The notes under the pieces: model-generated | Databases searched by the model: none | Told to the model about the DNA's origin: nothing | Seen by the model: the letters and a program-made list of their open reading frames with translations, nothing else | In this document: one piece after another, positions 13,141 through 24,931 of the stretch | Layout of the letters: each line of letters opens with the position of its first letter | How positions within the stretch are numbered: the stretch's first letter is position 1 | Translations under genes and position numbers: made by a program | NCBI GenBank assembly: GCA_034770075.1 | Contig: CM068387.1 | Span: forward strand, 78,245,971 to 78,309,970 | DNA length: 64,000 nt | Direction: 5' to 3' | From: Aralia elata | Taxonomy: Eukaryota; Streptophyta; Magnoliopsida; Apiales; Araliaceae

Positions 13141-13636
13141 CTAAGGATACTCCTCCGGTCCTGGATAATAGTACATCTGATCTTCTGCTCTTCCGAATGC
13201 AGTACGAAAATCATACTCTATCTCGTCCATCTTCGCCTTCTTCGAACGAACTTCTCCTTCTACTCGATCAATGCGTTGAGCGGATCTAATCCACGTGTCT
13301 GTCATCCTCGCTCGCTCAGCTGACTCTTCCCGCAGCCGATCGTTAACAATTTCTTTCTCAACTTGTAACGGTGTCGCTTTCTGCTCTGCCTGAGCTAGTC
13401 TTTGCTCGAGCTTTGCTACTCGGGCGGTGAGGTCTTGAATTATCGCCTTCTTCTGGTCTATCGTTGCTTGACGATCCTCAGCTTGCTCCTCTAACTCTTC
13501 GACTCTATCCTGAAGCTCTATATTACGGTCGTAAACCATATCAAATAACTTAGCTTCGAATGAGGTAGGTGGTACCTCATCCGAATCTTCTTCTACTTCC
13601 TCGGGATCTTTTTCTGGATCCGACTCAGACACATAT
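13141..13636 (-). pseudogene. E1 upstream coiled-coil ORF, C-terminal part, copy 1
   Basis: This frame lies upstream of gag. It begins acidic (SESDPEKDPEEVEEDSDE), continues as a long heptad-like coiled coil (NIELQDRVEELEEQAEDR, later ARVAKLEQRLAQAEQK) and ends MYYYPGPEEYP. It is open to its natural stop in this copy. The N-terminal 42 codons are separated from it by an E2 LTR inserted at CATAT. The pattern VRSKKAKMDEIEYDFRTAF aligns with LRNNKRKIDAMNLAYTTSM of the E3 ORF at 29712-30317. No domain that I recognise; function unknown. Confidence 0.7.
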
Positions 13637-16149
13637 TGTGACACCCCCAAATCCGGGTACTTAATTTCCTCAGGATTTGGTGTTCACAATCCAAAAATAT
13701 CACATCACATCTAACTACCCATTCAAATAATGGAAATACTATGAATTAAAATAGAAATCTCCCATTAGAGGGTTACACCATCATTAATAAACAAATCCCA
13801 GGTCATCTAACCTTAAATAAACATCAGTGCGGAAAACATAAATCAAATCTATTACATAAACAACAATAAAGCAAATACAACAAGTCTTCATCACTTGTTT
13901 GCTTTTTCTTTGCCCTTACTAGTGGATGGCTCATCAGTTCTTTCAACTTTAGCTGCAATGTTATTATGCAAGTGTGAGCAATGATTGCCCAACAAGTATA
14001 ACAACAACAGTAATAATAACATGCGAAATAATTAATGGGTATCGAATATTCGAAGATTTAACTTTTGAGTCAAGAATGTAAAACAAGATTCAAAAGAACG
14101 TCTGAGGGTCTTAAGACCACGAACTATGTCCCAGGTTATCAAGCATTTCTACTTTAAACCTTTAACAGTCGTAAGACTATATGGACCTTTCTTCTCGTAC
14201 TCAGGGGGATCAGCCCTTTGTACCATGTATGTGCACAACATCTTAACGCTAACGCGTAAATAAAATCCCCTGTATAAGGGTTGTTCATCTCAGTTTGATA
14301 TCGGAGTCCGCACCAAAGGAAGTTTGGTTTGGATTTACTTCAATAACGTTTCTAGAATTTAGAACGCTCATCAACTATGGACTAGTCGAATCAATAAGGG
14401 TTCGCTAGTCAATTAAGGTTCAAAAGGTATAATTCGAGAATCAAAACTAAATCTCACAAAAGGTACGATTGAATACGTTCTATATAACTGAAGCATTACA
14501 AAGAGGAAATTAAAAACGTCTCATTGAATCCATGAAATTGAATGGAATAGAAACAATAACTTGCTCAAGAAGTAATAGCATTATAAAGCTTGTATTCTAT
14601 GATAATGAAATTTAGAAACTTGCGTAAACGTAAAAGTAAGGATAAGATACTTGCCTCGTGCGTAGACTATAAATTTAAGACTCACGTTTCTCTAATCAAC
14701 CTATACATTCCGTTTATAAAACAGTAATAATAATTAGTTACAGTATTCTAAACACTTCAGAACTCATTCTCATCCAAAATTTCTATTTTAATAGCTCAGT
14801 TGACATCGAACAATCCATGGGTTTATGCTTACCACCCATTACAGTATTTTAGCATTCATTTTATACCTTAGCCTAAGCTTTAGGTATATCTACGATATCA
14901 TAACATGATCTCAAAGAAAGAAGAAAATTTTTACTGTTGTCTTTTTACCCTTTTTTTTTTTTTTAGTTCCCGCCTGGGCGAGAAAATCCTTCACAAAAAT
15001 CTCGTCGGGGAGAGGAATTGCTTCACAAAATTCTCACCGGGGCGAGGAATTGCTTTACAAAATTCAAGTCGGGGCGAGCTCCCCGCCGGGGAGAGGGATC
15101 CCTTCGCAAAATTCTCGTCGGGGCGAGAATTACGAATTCCAGTTTCTGCAGTTCGCGAAGAACGCAGAAACAGGCCAAAATTTCCCAATCTTGTTATTCT
15201 TATGTCAAATTAAACATACCCAGACACTGTAATTCATAAATAATCGCTTCCCAAGCCTTCTAACATGATTCTAACCACTTAAATCACATAAATCATGAAT
15301 CTAAGAATCAAATTTGAGGTTTCTTATTAGTTTATCAAAGTTTCTACAATTTCTATAAAATCACACATAACAGGTTCGTTATACAACCAAATTGAACCAT
15401 TTAAATCTTGATTCCTTCATTTATACATGCATAATCAAAGTAAGTTATCAATTTATCCAATTAACTAGCAACACAGACTTCAATTTCATACATTCAAACC
15501 ATGTTCGTACACTGTACTACTCTGTAACTTTCTGAATTCTCATATACACATAATTTCACCGATTAAATTACTCTAAATCATATTTAAATCATATAAAACA
15601 CATAAATACATGCTTACTAACATCTAACATCAAATTATTTAAAGATTTAGCCATAGAAATCAAATTACAGAAGATACAGAGAACTCTAAACTTACGTTCA
15701 TGGAATAAACTCATCAGAACATAAATTAAAAACTTAATTTAGAAGGATTACCTTCAATTAAATGCTTTAAATGATGCAAGGAGATGAATGATTTCTTCAA
15801 TTCTCCAATTCCTCACAAATCTCTCTCTTTTCTCTCTGTATTGGCCTTTTGGAAACTGATGAATAGTAGATAATAGGAATACGTGAAAAACTAAGTAGCA
15901 GAACATGGTGTCAGTTTAATAACTGGCACCAACTTCCACTAAGGCCATGTTTGGCTACTCATATATTCCTCATTTCTAATTTATTTTAATAAATAGCTTA
16001 TTACATAGTTTCATGTCACACTTTAATCAACTAAATAATCTTAATAAAATCAAATATATAAAATAGAATAATTCTACTTTAAATCACATAGTCATATAAA
16101 TAAAATTCTCATTTATTAATAATGACCATTTACTAAATCTCTAATTAAT
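13637..16149 (-). mobile_element. E2 gypsy LTR, truncated at duplication junction, copy 1
   Basis: Read on the minus strand this LTR ends GGGGGTGTCACA at 13637. It matches 46650-49167 and 52800-55320. At 16149 the match stops abruptly after CTCTAATTAAT and other LTR sequence begins, which marks the tandem duplication junction. It contains a GC-rich array of CGGGGCGAG units at about 14970-15130 and an intact 20-codon terminal frame at 13891-13953 (minus). The reading frames in the array are repeat artefacts. Confidence 0.85.
13891..13953 (-). CDS. conserved LTR terminal micro-exon, E2 copy 1
   Basis: This is the E2 version of the conserved frame. It follows CATTGCAG on the minus strand and reads AKVERTDEPSTSKGKEKANK then TGA. 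It has the same length and the same AK.ER start and lysine-rich end as the E3 and S1 frames. There is no start codon, so if expressed it is a terminal exon. Confidence 0.45.
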   Translation of the reverse strand, partial: AKVERTDEPSTSKGKEKANK

Positions 16150-18051
16150 GAATACCAAATATTAGTTTACCACAATCAGTCACATAATGAATACCAAATA
16201 TTAGTTTACACTAATCCATAAGGTTATACTCTTATTAGAAACATAATATCAAACAAGGCTAAATACACGTGTTATGGCGTTACGACGCTTGCACGTCCGT
16301 ACGCCAAACTTGCCTACTCGAATGCTTACGCGACATGCACAATGCCACCAAACTGCCCAAATTCAAATTTGATCCAGGTACGAAATCTCAATTCTGATTA
16401 ATGGGGGTTATAGGATTATGTCTTAGCTTTCCATATCATCTTGAATCATCCAAATCGGAGTTCGTATGAGAAAGTTTTGTCCATTTTACTAAGTGACGCT
16501 GAAGCTGTCCAAACTCTACGATTTTCCACCCTATGATTTTCAGAGACCACTCTACGATTTTCAGAGACCACTCTACGATTTTCAAAGACCACTCTACGAT
16601 TTTTAGAAACTACTCTACGATTTTCAGAGTTCACCCTACGATTTCCACTCTACGATTTGCAAAGTTCACCCTACGATTTTCAAAGTTCACCCTACGATTT
16701 CCACTCTACGATTTGTAGAGTTCACCCTACGATTTTCAGAGTTCACCCTATGATCTCCACTCTACGATTTACAGAGTTCACCCTACGATTTCCACTCTAC
16801 AATTTGCAGAGTTCACCCTACAATTTTCAGAGTTCACCCTATGATTTTTACTCTACGATTTGCAGAATTCACCCTACGATCTTCCCTCCACGACTTGTGA
16901 AGTTTGCCCTACGATTTGCGAGGCGAACGCCACGGATTCGACTCTACTACCTCCACTTGGGCAGATTCGTAGCACCTATTTTGAAACGTATTAAAACTTC
17001 CTCATTTTAAGTCGAAATTAGTCCGTTCTTAAGGCCATGGAAATCTTCTAACCTGAACTATAACATATCCAAAACTCATAAATTTTTAGATTCTTTAACA
17101 AATCGAAACAGCGGCTCTAAGAAGCCTCGTCGCACTAGTTTTTTGTGTTCTTGACAGCTTTGACACATTTTCTTAAAATCGCTATAACTTCCTCATCCGA
17201 GGTCGAAATGCGTTCATTCTAAAGCTCATGGCTTCCTAATTTAGTGTATTACAATGACCCAGAAATTCAAAATTTTGCATGCAACATAAAAATACCAGAT
17301 TTGATCGTAAGGTCACTATTATACTAAGTAATCGTGTTCTTGACATGGTTTACTAAAATCATCACCACAGATTCGTTTTAAAAGCTTTTTAATCCATTCC
17401 AACTAGGTTAACTTTATAACCCATAGAAGTAAAATACCACAACAACAAACAAAGCAAACAAACACAGAATCGAAGCTATAAGTTCTCTAAAACAGTCTGA
17501 ATGTCCATTATGTTTGTCCAAAAATGTCTATGTTCTTCTTTGTTTTTCATCCTTTACGCATTGGTTCGGATTTCTTGTCCATATTGTTCCACTTTAATGT
17601 TATTAGGAAGGTTTTTAAGGTCTTAAGAACTTCCATAACAACTTACATACAACTAACAACAACCATACACAACAAAAATCAAACCCACCAAGCATATAAG
17701 CTTCAAAACCATGAAAGCTTGAAATATTAAAAGAAAAGGGTTATGGTTGATGTTTACCTCTTGATTCTTGCTCCTTGATACTAAAAGACTCGGTTAGAGC
17801 TTCAAGCTCTCTCTTCTTCTCCTTCTTCTTCTTGGTTTTCTCCCGAACAAACCCACTTCTTTCTCTCTCTCGAGGATTATTTTTCTCTCTCTAACTTCTT
17901 CTTCTTTTTTCTTCTGAAAATCTTCTCTCTTCTCACTCTCCTTCTTTCTGCAACTGAACTCTTTCAACTCTCTTAGCAATGATCTGATGTTGAGTTTGAA
18001 ATGAGGAAGAGAGTGAAAGAGGTCGGACGAATGGAATGTGGGAGGGACAAA
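16150..18051 (-). mobile_element. E1 3' LTR, downstream (R/U5) part
   Basis: From about 16600 to 18050 this matches the E1 5' LTR at 50990-52307 on the minus strand, including the leader rich in GAAGAAG. It holds an expanded 22-base minisatellite (16513-16900). Its natural end is missing because the duplication junction lies at 16149/16150. Bases 16147-16209 contain a direct repeat of AATGAATACCAAATATTAG (39 bases apart) right at that junction. No gene. Confidence 0.7.
16513..16900. repeat. 22-base minisatellite in E1 3' LTR
   Basis: Units like CTCTACGATTTTCAGAGACC and variants (GTTCACCCTACGATTT) repeat about 15-18 times. The matching part of the E1 5' LTR (50990-51085) has only four or five units, so the array length changed after insertion. 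The apparent open frames on both strands here are translations of the repeat. Confidence 0.9.
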
Positions 18052-19250
18052 TGAATGTCCGGATTTTCAGAAAATATTAAAAATAAGAATTTAATAAATA
18101 CAATTCTTATTTGGTGATACACTATGTAATATGTGATGCACAAGTGAATATATGCTATGCAATATGTGATTTTTGTGAAAAATAAATATATTATTATTAT
18201 TATTATATATTTATTATTTCATGAAAATAAATTGTAGAATCAATTTATTAAAAAAAATGAGATGCGTATAGTTTATGATGAAGGAAGTTATTAAAATAAT
18301 TTATAATATTAAATTATTTTAATATAGTAAATTGGTGGTATTAAATATATTTAATAACCTCCACTTTATTGGGTGAAATGTATGCATATTATGTAATATA
18401 GTGAATATGTTATTATATTTGCTATAGTTAAATACATTGTGCGAAAACAATTTATAAAAAGAAAAGAAAATAATTGAATATATTATTATATATTTGTTTT
18501 GATTTGAAATAAATTGTGGGAATCAATTTATTTAAAGAGGCGGATAACTTTAAAGATACAAAACTTTTGTATCTATTAATGAGCAAATTAAAATAATTTA
18601 TATTATTAAATTATTTTAATAGGAGTATGATGTAAATAAATTGTTAGAAGTAATTTATAGATGGAGATTAAATTTAAATTATATTATGAAATAATATAAT
18701 TTGAATATAAAGTCTTGTGATAAATTCGTTATGAATTAAATTTCATGAGCAACTTAATTAATTCACTTAATTAAATTGGTGAATTAAGGTAATATTTAAA
18801 TTATGGTTAAATATATTAAAGCAATATATTTAATGAATAGCAATAAATTATTGAAGACAATTTATGGGAAGAAGAAGATGATTAAATTAAAATATACAAA
18901 ATTTGTTAATTGAATAATAACTATTTTAATTGGTCTGTTACATGGAATAAAGAGAACTAAAATAATTTATGGAATTAAATTATTTTAGTATAGAGAAATT
19001 ATTTCATTAAATAAATTGTTTTTATTAATGTAATGACCCGAATTTTCAGAAAATATTAAAAACAAGAATTTAATAAATAAAATTCTTATTTGGTGATATG
19101 TATATATGTAATATATTATTATAATATATTTATTATTCACAAAATTCACATATTGCATAACATATATTCACTTGTGCATCACATATTACATATCATATCA
19201 CCAAATAAGAATTTTATTTATTAAATTCTTATTTTTAATGCTTTTAGGTA
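18052..19250 (+). mobile_element. E3-family LTR debris with fold-back inside E1 3' LTR
   Basis: Bases 18052-19028 resemble the first part (U3) of the E3 LTR, for example AAGCAATTTATGGGAAGAA-like stretches and the run-up to TTTTTATTTAATG. A second LTR start, TGTAATGACCCG, begins at 19029 and after about 80 bases turns back on itself. The arms at about 19069-19105 (AAGAATTTAATAAATAAAAT) and 19196-19236 are complementary. No target duplication is visible. This insertion separates the two halves of the E1 3' LTR. No gene. Confidence 0.6.
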
Positions 19251-19917
19251 ATGAGTTTAAGGAGAATGTCCTCCACTATTGGCTTCTCCATGCAATGGTT
19301 TGGCAAATGCCCAACATGCCAACAACTTCTTCCTCTCCTCAATTCTAATTGGCTAATGGAGTTTGGTTGGTCCCCATTTAGAGTAACATGCAATTATAAT
19401 ATAATACACTCATTTCTCATTCTTCCAACTTACCCGAATACTCCCTCTTTAATAGCAAATATGTTAATATTCTTTCTATACTAAATCCCACATGGGTCAT
19501 GGGTTGGGTAAAAAAAATAATAATTCTTGGGTTAGACCATTAATTCGGGTCACCCATAATAAATATTTGAGCTTCTAATAAAATCAATATTGAGCTCCAA
19601 AAATAAATCCAACACTTGAAAAAATTATCACTTCGCAAACACGCTTTAACGAAATTAATAGAAGTCGAAAAAGACGTAAAAATATTCGGGCGTGAATAGT
19701 GCTCAGGAATAGTAACTCGTGAAATAGTGATTTTGCGACATCACGTGAAATCAATTTATTCGCTTGCGCGAAACTTACTACACATATAATTCATGCATTC
19801 ACATAATCTAGGTTTTAATATAACATTTAAACACATCATATAAAAATAAAAATTAATATATTCCATAATATTAATAAACCCAAATTACAAGGGTACATAC
19901 GATTCGCGATCGTTACA
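19251..19917 (-). mobile_element. E1 3' LTR, U3 part
   Basis: On the minus strand the LTR starts TGTAACGATCGCGAATCG at 19917, directly after the polypurine tract. Its start resembles S1 (TGTAACGACCACGAATCG), showing that E1 and S1 are related families. The E1 5' LTR has lost this part at 52307. No gene. Confidence 0.75.
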
Positions 19918-19932
19918 TCCTTCCCTCCTTAT
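19918..19932 (-). other. polypurine tract of E1
   Basis: On the minus strand AAGGAGGGAAGGA ends immediately before the LTR start TGTAACG. It would prime plus-strand DNA synthesis. Confidence 0.7.
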
Positions 19933-19975
19933 AAGGATTCTGTTCCCAGAATCACAATACAAGGTTAAACAAAAG

Positions 19976-20190
19976 TTAAGGGTAATTCTCTTTCATTCTA
20001 TCTTCGAGTTCCCACGTAGCTTCTTCGGCATTGTGGTTCCTCCATATTACTTTTACAGAAGGTATAACTCTGTTTCTTAAAACTTGCTTTCTCCTATCAA
20101 CTACCTGAACTGGAACTTCTTCATGATAAGTCTTTTTCAACTTGTAAGGGTTCGTACTCTTTTACATGCTTATAATCTGGTTTGTAAGGT
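19976..20190 (-). pseudogene. E1 chromodomain-like C-terminus
   Basis: After the integrase tail (VFHVLRPYKPDYKHV) the frame continues, beyond one frameshift, as EEVPVQVVDRRKQVLRN and then VIWRNHNAEEATWELED to a stop. The W..H...EATWE pattern is the plant chromovirus chromodomain signature, thought to steer integration to heterochromatin. Confidence 0.75.
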
Positions 20191-20477
20191 CGTAACACAT
20201 GAAACACGTTGTAAATGTGCTCCATCTCAGGAGGTAAGGCTACCTCGTAAGCCACTTCTCCTATACGTCTTAACACCTCAAAAGGTCTAATAAACCTCAA
20301 ACTCAACTTTTCCTTCTTCCTGAATTGTATCTTCCCCTTCCAGGGAGACACTTTTAAAAACACGTGACTGCCGACATTGAAGTCTCTTGTCTGGCGATGC
20401 TGACCTGCATACTTCTTTTGTCGGTCTTGGGTTACAACTAATCTTGCTCTTATCATTTTAACAATTTTCGTTGTCTG

Positions 20478-21300
20478 CTATACCAATTCTAGTCCCAACA
20501 GTTGACGTTCTCCTACCTTATCCCAGCACAGTGGCGTCCTGCACTTTCTTCCGTACAATGCTTCGTAAGGCTGCATGCCTATACTTGCATGGAAACTGTT
20601 GTTGTATGCAAACTCTACCAACGGTAAGTGATCATCCCAATTTCCTTTGAAATTCATGACACAAGCTCTTAGTATATCTTCTAATGTTTGAATCGTCCTT
20701 TCACTTTGCACATCAGTCTAAGGGTGATACGCCATGCTCAATCTCAACTGCGTTCCCATACACTCTTGTCTGCTTTTCCAAAAATTCAATATGAAACGCG
20801 GGTCTCGATCTGACACGATTGATACCGGTACTCCATGCCTTGATACAATTTCTTTGACATATAGCTTCGCTAATTGATCCAGATTAAACCTAATCTTGAT
20901 CGGCAGAAAATGTGCTGACTTTGACAATCGATCCACGATAATCCATATCGCGTCATAACATTTCTGAGTAGTTGGAAGACCTACCACGAAATCCATCATA
21001 ATATGCTCCCATTTCCATTCTGGTATCTCTAGGGGTTGTAACAAACCACTGGGTCTTTGATATTCTACTTTAATCTTTTGACAAGTTAGGCACTTTGCAA
21101 CACACTCTACAACTTCTCGTTTCATATTTGACCATTAAAAATATTGTCAAAGATCTTGATACATTTTTGCGCTTTCCGGGTGTATCGAAAATCTCAAACT
21201 ATGAGTTTCTTGTGAAATTTCTTCTTTCACTTCAGGTACTAGCGGTACCCAAATTCTTCCTTCGAATCTCAATAACCCTTCGTTATCGAGTTTAAATTTA
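20478..21300 (-). pseudogene. E1 integrase core region
   Basis: Recognisable blocks include CLTCQKIKVEYQRPSGLLQP, then FVVGLPTTQKCYDAIWIIVD with the first catalytic Asp, IVSDRDPRF with the second, and WDDHLPLVEFAYNNSFHASI. A TAG after AYHP removes the normal link to the QSERTIQTLED block that carries the catalytic Glu. Confidence 0.8.
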
Positions 21301-21559
21301 ACTCATTTCCCTTCGGAAGTTCTTTTCCTTATCTTCTCGCACTCCTCATCCTGGAGCTGCGCTTTCTTTACTCTGTCCAACAAAGTTGGGCGAGTCTCCA
21401 TCGTAAATAACTTCTCCTTCGACTCTTTTAGATACTCTACTTCAAATTCCATCCTCGTCATTTCTGCTATTAGCTTTTCTTGAGCCGTTAGCATCGATAA
21501 CTTTTCTCAACCTTTCCTGCTTAAGGCGTCAACCATTACATTCGCTTTTTCTAGATGGT

Positions 21560-22224
21560 ATAGAATTTCGCAATCATAGTCCTTGATTAATTCTAACCAT
21601 CGCCTATGCCGCATATTCAACTCCTGTATGAAGATATACTTCAGACTTTTTATGGTCCGTATATATCTCACATTTCTCTCCATAAAGATAATGCCTCCAA
21701 ATCTTTAGAGCAAACACTACTGCTGCCAACTCCAAATCATGAGTCGGGTATCCTTTCTCATAATCCTTCAATTGCTTCGACGCATACGCAATGGCCTAGC
21801 CGTGTTGCATAAGCACACCGCCTAGTCCCTTGAGAGATGCGTCTCTATACACCACAAAATTCCTCGTATCATCCGGTAGGGATAACACAGGTGCTTCACT
21901 TAACCTCTTCTTTAATTCCCAAAAACTTTCTTCACACTTCTCTGTCTAAACAAACTTCACTGCTTTTCTCGTCAGATAAGTCAACGGAGTTGTTATCCTA
22001 GAGAAATCTTGAATAAATCGTCTATGATATCCTGCTAATCCTAAGAAACTTCTCACTTCTGTCGGTGTCTTCGGTTGTTCCCAATTTATCACCGCTTCTA
22101 CTTTTACAAGGTCAACCGAAATTCCATCTTTATCAATTACATAACCTAGAAAGTGCACACGCTCTAACCAAAATTCACATTTTGACAATTTCGAGTACAA
22201 CGTTTCTCTCCTCAATGATTCCAA
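21560..22224 (-). pseudogene. E1 RNase H region
   Basis: The segment after RT (HFLGYVIDKDGISVD, EVRSFLGLAGYHRRFIQDFS) leads into an RNase H-like frame with DASLKGLGGVLMQHG, a TAG, then AIAYASKQLKDYEKGYPTHD and LELAAVVFALKIWRHYLYG. Frame changes separate the blocks. Confidence 0.75.
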
Positions 22225-22230
22225 TACTAT

Positions 22231-22903
22231 TCATAAATGTCCTACGTGCTCTTCTTGGGTTTTGGAACAAACCAAAATATCGTCAATAAACACCACCATA
22301 AATTTGTCAAGATGCGGTTTAAACACTCTATTCATCAAATCCATAAATACTGCTGGTGCATACGTTAATCTAAACGACATCACCAAGTGCCCATAACGAG
22401 TTCTAAACGCTGTCTTCGGCACATCTTCCTTTCTCACCTTTAACTGATGATAACCACTCCTCAAATCTATCTTCTAAAAAATATTTCGCTCCTTTCAACT
22501 GATCAAACAGATCGTCAATCCTCGGTAGCGGATACTTATTCTTGATGGTGACTTTATTCAACCTTTTGTAGTCAATACAAAGTTACAACGATCTATCCTT
22601 CTTTTTAACAAACAACACCGGTGCTCCCCATGGCGACACACTAGGCTGGATATACTTTTTGTCCAACAACTCCTGCAATTGGACCATCAACTCCTTCATC
22701 TCAATTGTAGCCATTCGGTACAGGGCCTTCGATATTGGAGCCGCACATGGCACTAGATCGATAACGAACTCGATCTCTTTGTCTAGCGGAAGTCCTGGCA
22801 ATTCGTCTAGGAACACATCCGCAAACTCATTAACTACGGGTATATCATCTAACATAACTCCCTTCTTCTGAATATCTACGATGTACGCTAAGTATCTGTA
22901 CAT
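22231..22903 (-). pseudogene. E1 reverse transcriptase
   Basis: Blocks in order are EFADVFLDELPGLPLDKEIE, YIQPSVSPWGAPVLFVKKKD, MRSGYHQLKVRKEDVPKTAF and VVFIDDILVCSKT, the last carrying the catalytic Asp pair. Stops and a frameshift near 22470-22590 break the frame. Confidence 0.85.
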
Positions 22904-22966
22904 CCTTTACTCAACAGCTTCTTGGCCTGCAACGTCATCAGATAACTTGATTGTCTAGGCGATTTG

Positions 22967-23413
22967 CTACCGAAAAAAAAATACTACCTTTGACTTCTTC
23001 GGAGTCATAAGGTTTATATGCTTCTTCTGACAATCAATTATCGCCCCATGGTTAACTAACCAATTCATTCCTAGAATAGCATCGAACTCTCCAAGACGAA
23101 TTGGAATTAGATCCACAAACATCTCGTGCCCTCTAGTATTGATATGACAATTCCCGTGTACGTACTCCACAGGAATCGCTTCCATGTTCGCAACTTCTAC
23201 ATTCAGGGGGTATTCTAATTTCTCAGGAAATAATCTTAACTTTTTAGCAAAATCATCATATATGAATGAACAAGTAGCACCCGAATCAAATAATACATAT
23301 GCATTTATATCATTGATAGAAATGATACCTAACACCACATCCCTCAATTCCACATCATCTTGCAGGGTCATGTTGAAAGTTCTGGCCGATGGTCGAACTG
23401 GTTGAGCTGGCAT
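22967..23413 (-). pseudogene. E1 aspartic protease region
   Basis: An open stretch of about 148 codons contains the active-site motif LFDSGATCSFI and the later ILGMNWLVNHGAIIDC block typical of plant gypsy proteases. Confidence 0.85.
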
Positions 23414-23599
23414 TGTGATAGATAACTTTCCACTGTTGTCAACTCCTTTGGTTCTGTAACGACCACGAATCGTGGGTAGCTTTGTAACACGAGTCTATGA
23501 ATTTTATTGAATAAATTGAACTTTTATTAATATTATTCTGTGTTATATGTTTGAAGGTTTTATTATAACCTATGACGTGTATGTGCACTACTAGAAAAT

Positions 23600-23880
23600 C
23601 GGCCTATAGCGACGATTTAGCGACAGTCGTCGACCGTCGTCGTAGAAAGCCGTCGGTAAATCCTATAGCGACGGTCTTTCGACCTATAGTGACGGTCGGT
23701 GACTGTCGCTATAGGCCATGTCAAAACCGTGTATTTGCTCTTTACCAACGGTCACTAAAAGCTATTGCTACGGTGATGACCGTAGCTATAGATATCTATA
23801 GCGACACTGGGTGACCGTCATTATAGGACTGTATTTTTTAGAACACTATAGCTACGGTCGATGACCGTCGCTATAGCCTT
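23600..23880. repeat. CACTA subterminal repeats, left end
   Basis: At least eight copies of a GACGGTC / CTATAGCGACGG motif in both orientations fill the first 290 bases of the element. Similar repeats are at 41910-42005 and 8895-8990. Confidence 0.8.
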
Positions 23881-23989
23881 TTTAGATTTCAAAAAAAAAA
23901 AAATTAATACTGCACATTTATTCAACAAACACAAATACAATATAAAATAAAACATAAAAAATATTATATACATCATCTAAAATCATTCA

Positions 23990-24130
23990 CATTACAATAT
24001 AATAGTTGGATAATTCATCCCCTAAAATATAATGATCATTATTATACCAAAATCCTTGCAAATACATTGGCAAAGGCGAACTTCTGTTATTTGTGATTGG
24101 AGAAGGATGCAATGAAACCCATGACCCTAA
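23990..24130 (-). pseudogene. possible exon remnant in CACTA
   Basis: A minus-strand open stretch reads SPLPMYLQGFWYNNDHYILG and ends NYYIVM at a TGA. It could be a piece of CACTA or captured coding sequence, but I do not recognise it. Confidence 0.25.
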
Positions 24131-24420
24131 ACTCCCACTTGATTAATGTAAAGGCACACTGCTTTGTGGTGCCAACTCAGGGGGTCCAACTTGCGCAATC
24201 TTTTTCTTGATTATATATCCCACTCTGATTCTCTGAATAGGCCAATAGGGTCTAGGCCACAACCCATTTAATAATCAAATTGAATTTAAATCATGCTCTG
24301 CATTCAAGTTCTTCCTTAATTGAATATACAACAGAAATTCAAGATATAGACAAATTTTAAAGTCTAACCACATTCTTTACATGTCTCTATCCAGTCCACA
24401 TCATGCTCTAAAAACTTCCA

Positions 24421-24558
24421 TTAATGTTGCAGCGTGTACAGAAATCTTGCAGCCAGGGCGCCACCAATGAACAGGTTACCTGAAATTAATGATGGCTTTT
24501 TTGTGTTGGCAGCATCAGATAACAATGCAATCCTCTCAAGAATGTGCTCAAGCCTAAC
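24421..24558 (-). pseudogene. PHS1-like phosphatase exon (linker into catalytic domain)
   Basis: The exon follows a clean acceptor (CTCATTTACTTGCAG) and reads VRLEHILERIALLSDAANTK followed by a block ending NLFIGGALAARFLYTLQH. This matches the stretch of plant PHS1 (propyzamide-hypersensitive 1, a dual-specificity phosphatase acting on cortical microtubules) that leads into the phosphatase fold. A TAA follows QH, where PHS1 continues LGITH, so the fragment stops before the catalytic cysteine loop and cannot be an active phosphatase. Confidence 0.8.
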
Positions 24559-24679
24559 CTGCAAGTAAATGAGTATTAAAAGAGACCAAAAAGGGAGAAA
24601 CAAAAAACCTCCAAGTCTTAGACATACAACTTGAGAAAGGAAGTAAGACAAAGTTATTATCCCAAGAGTTCAACTGTAC

Positions 24680-24826
24680 CTTCAACTCATAAGCATCAAC
24701 AACACAACTTCTCTCACTGCCCTCAAAGAACCCTGTTTTGAAATTGTTCTCCTGACATAGCATAATAGCATCACTTTTAAGCATTTCATTCCATTGCTCC
24801 AATTCTTTGTTTAGTTCAGCATCATC
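24680..24826 (-). pseudogene. PHS1-like phosphatase exon
   Basis: A 49-codon exon lies between an acceptor (TTTTATCAG) and a donor (GTACAG). Its start DDAELNKELEQWNEMLKSD and its block ENNFKTGFFEGSE correspond to the PHS1 NKELDQWN...NTGFFEGSD region. It joins in frame to the exon at 24421-24558. No stop inside. Confidence 0.8.
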
Positions 24827-24931
24827 CTGATAAAATAAGCACAAATAAAAAAAACTTGCATTCTTAGATAACTTTGGTTGAGGGACAAGGCTCTGGTGAT
24901 CTAGAAAGCACATAAATATTGCATGAGCAAC

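Larger units (their letters stand above)
19976..23449 (-). pseudogene. E1 Ty3/gypsy pol, degenerate chromovirus (Tekay/Del-like)
   Basis: Pol would cut, copy and integrate the element. Reading down the minus strand: protease (22967-23413), reverse transcriptase (22231-22903), RNase H (about 21560-22224), integrase (20478-21300), then a C-terminal chromodomain-like tail (19976-20190). Several stops and frameshifts interrupt it, for example TAG after LMQHG in RNase H and a small frameshift after VEKDLS. The order PR-RT-RH-INT with a chromodomain defines a chromovirus; very long LTRs and Met primer site suggest the Tekay/Del clade. The link to gag is broken by S1 inserted at GGTTC (23450-23454 and 45275-45279); removing it makes gag and protease contiguous (KGVDNSGKLSITMPAQP). 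Confidence 0.9.

Noticed and set aside
14900..15130. Regularly spaced repeats, considered as a CRISPR array
   Set aside because: Plant nuclear LTR context, no distinct spacers and variable units; it is a minisatellite.
14905..15239. Overlapping frames through the GC-rich CGGGGCGAG array
   Set aside because: Several frames are open at once because the repeat lacks stops; frames differ among the three LTR copies.
16446..16718. Arg-rich open frames (ENRRVVSENRRVV and the opposite strand)
   Set aside because: They are translations of the 22-base minisatellite on both strands and show no start or codon signal.
19251..19484. 77-codon frame starting MSLRRMSSTIGFSMQW
   Set aside because: It lies in the U3 of the E1 3' LTR and crosses the LTR debris border; no conserved counterpart.
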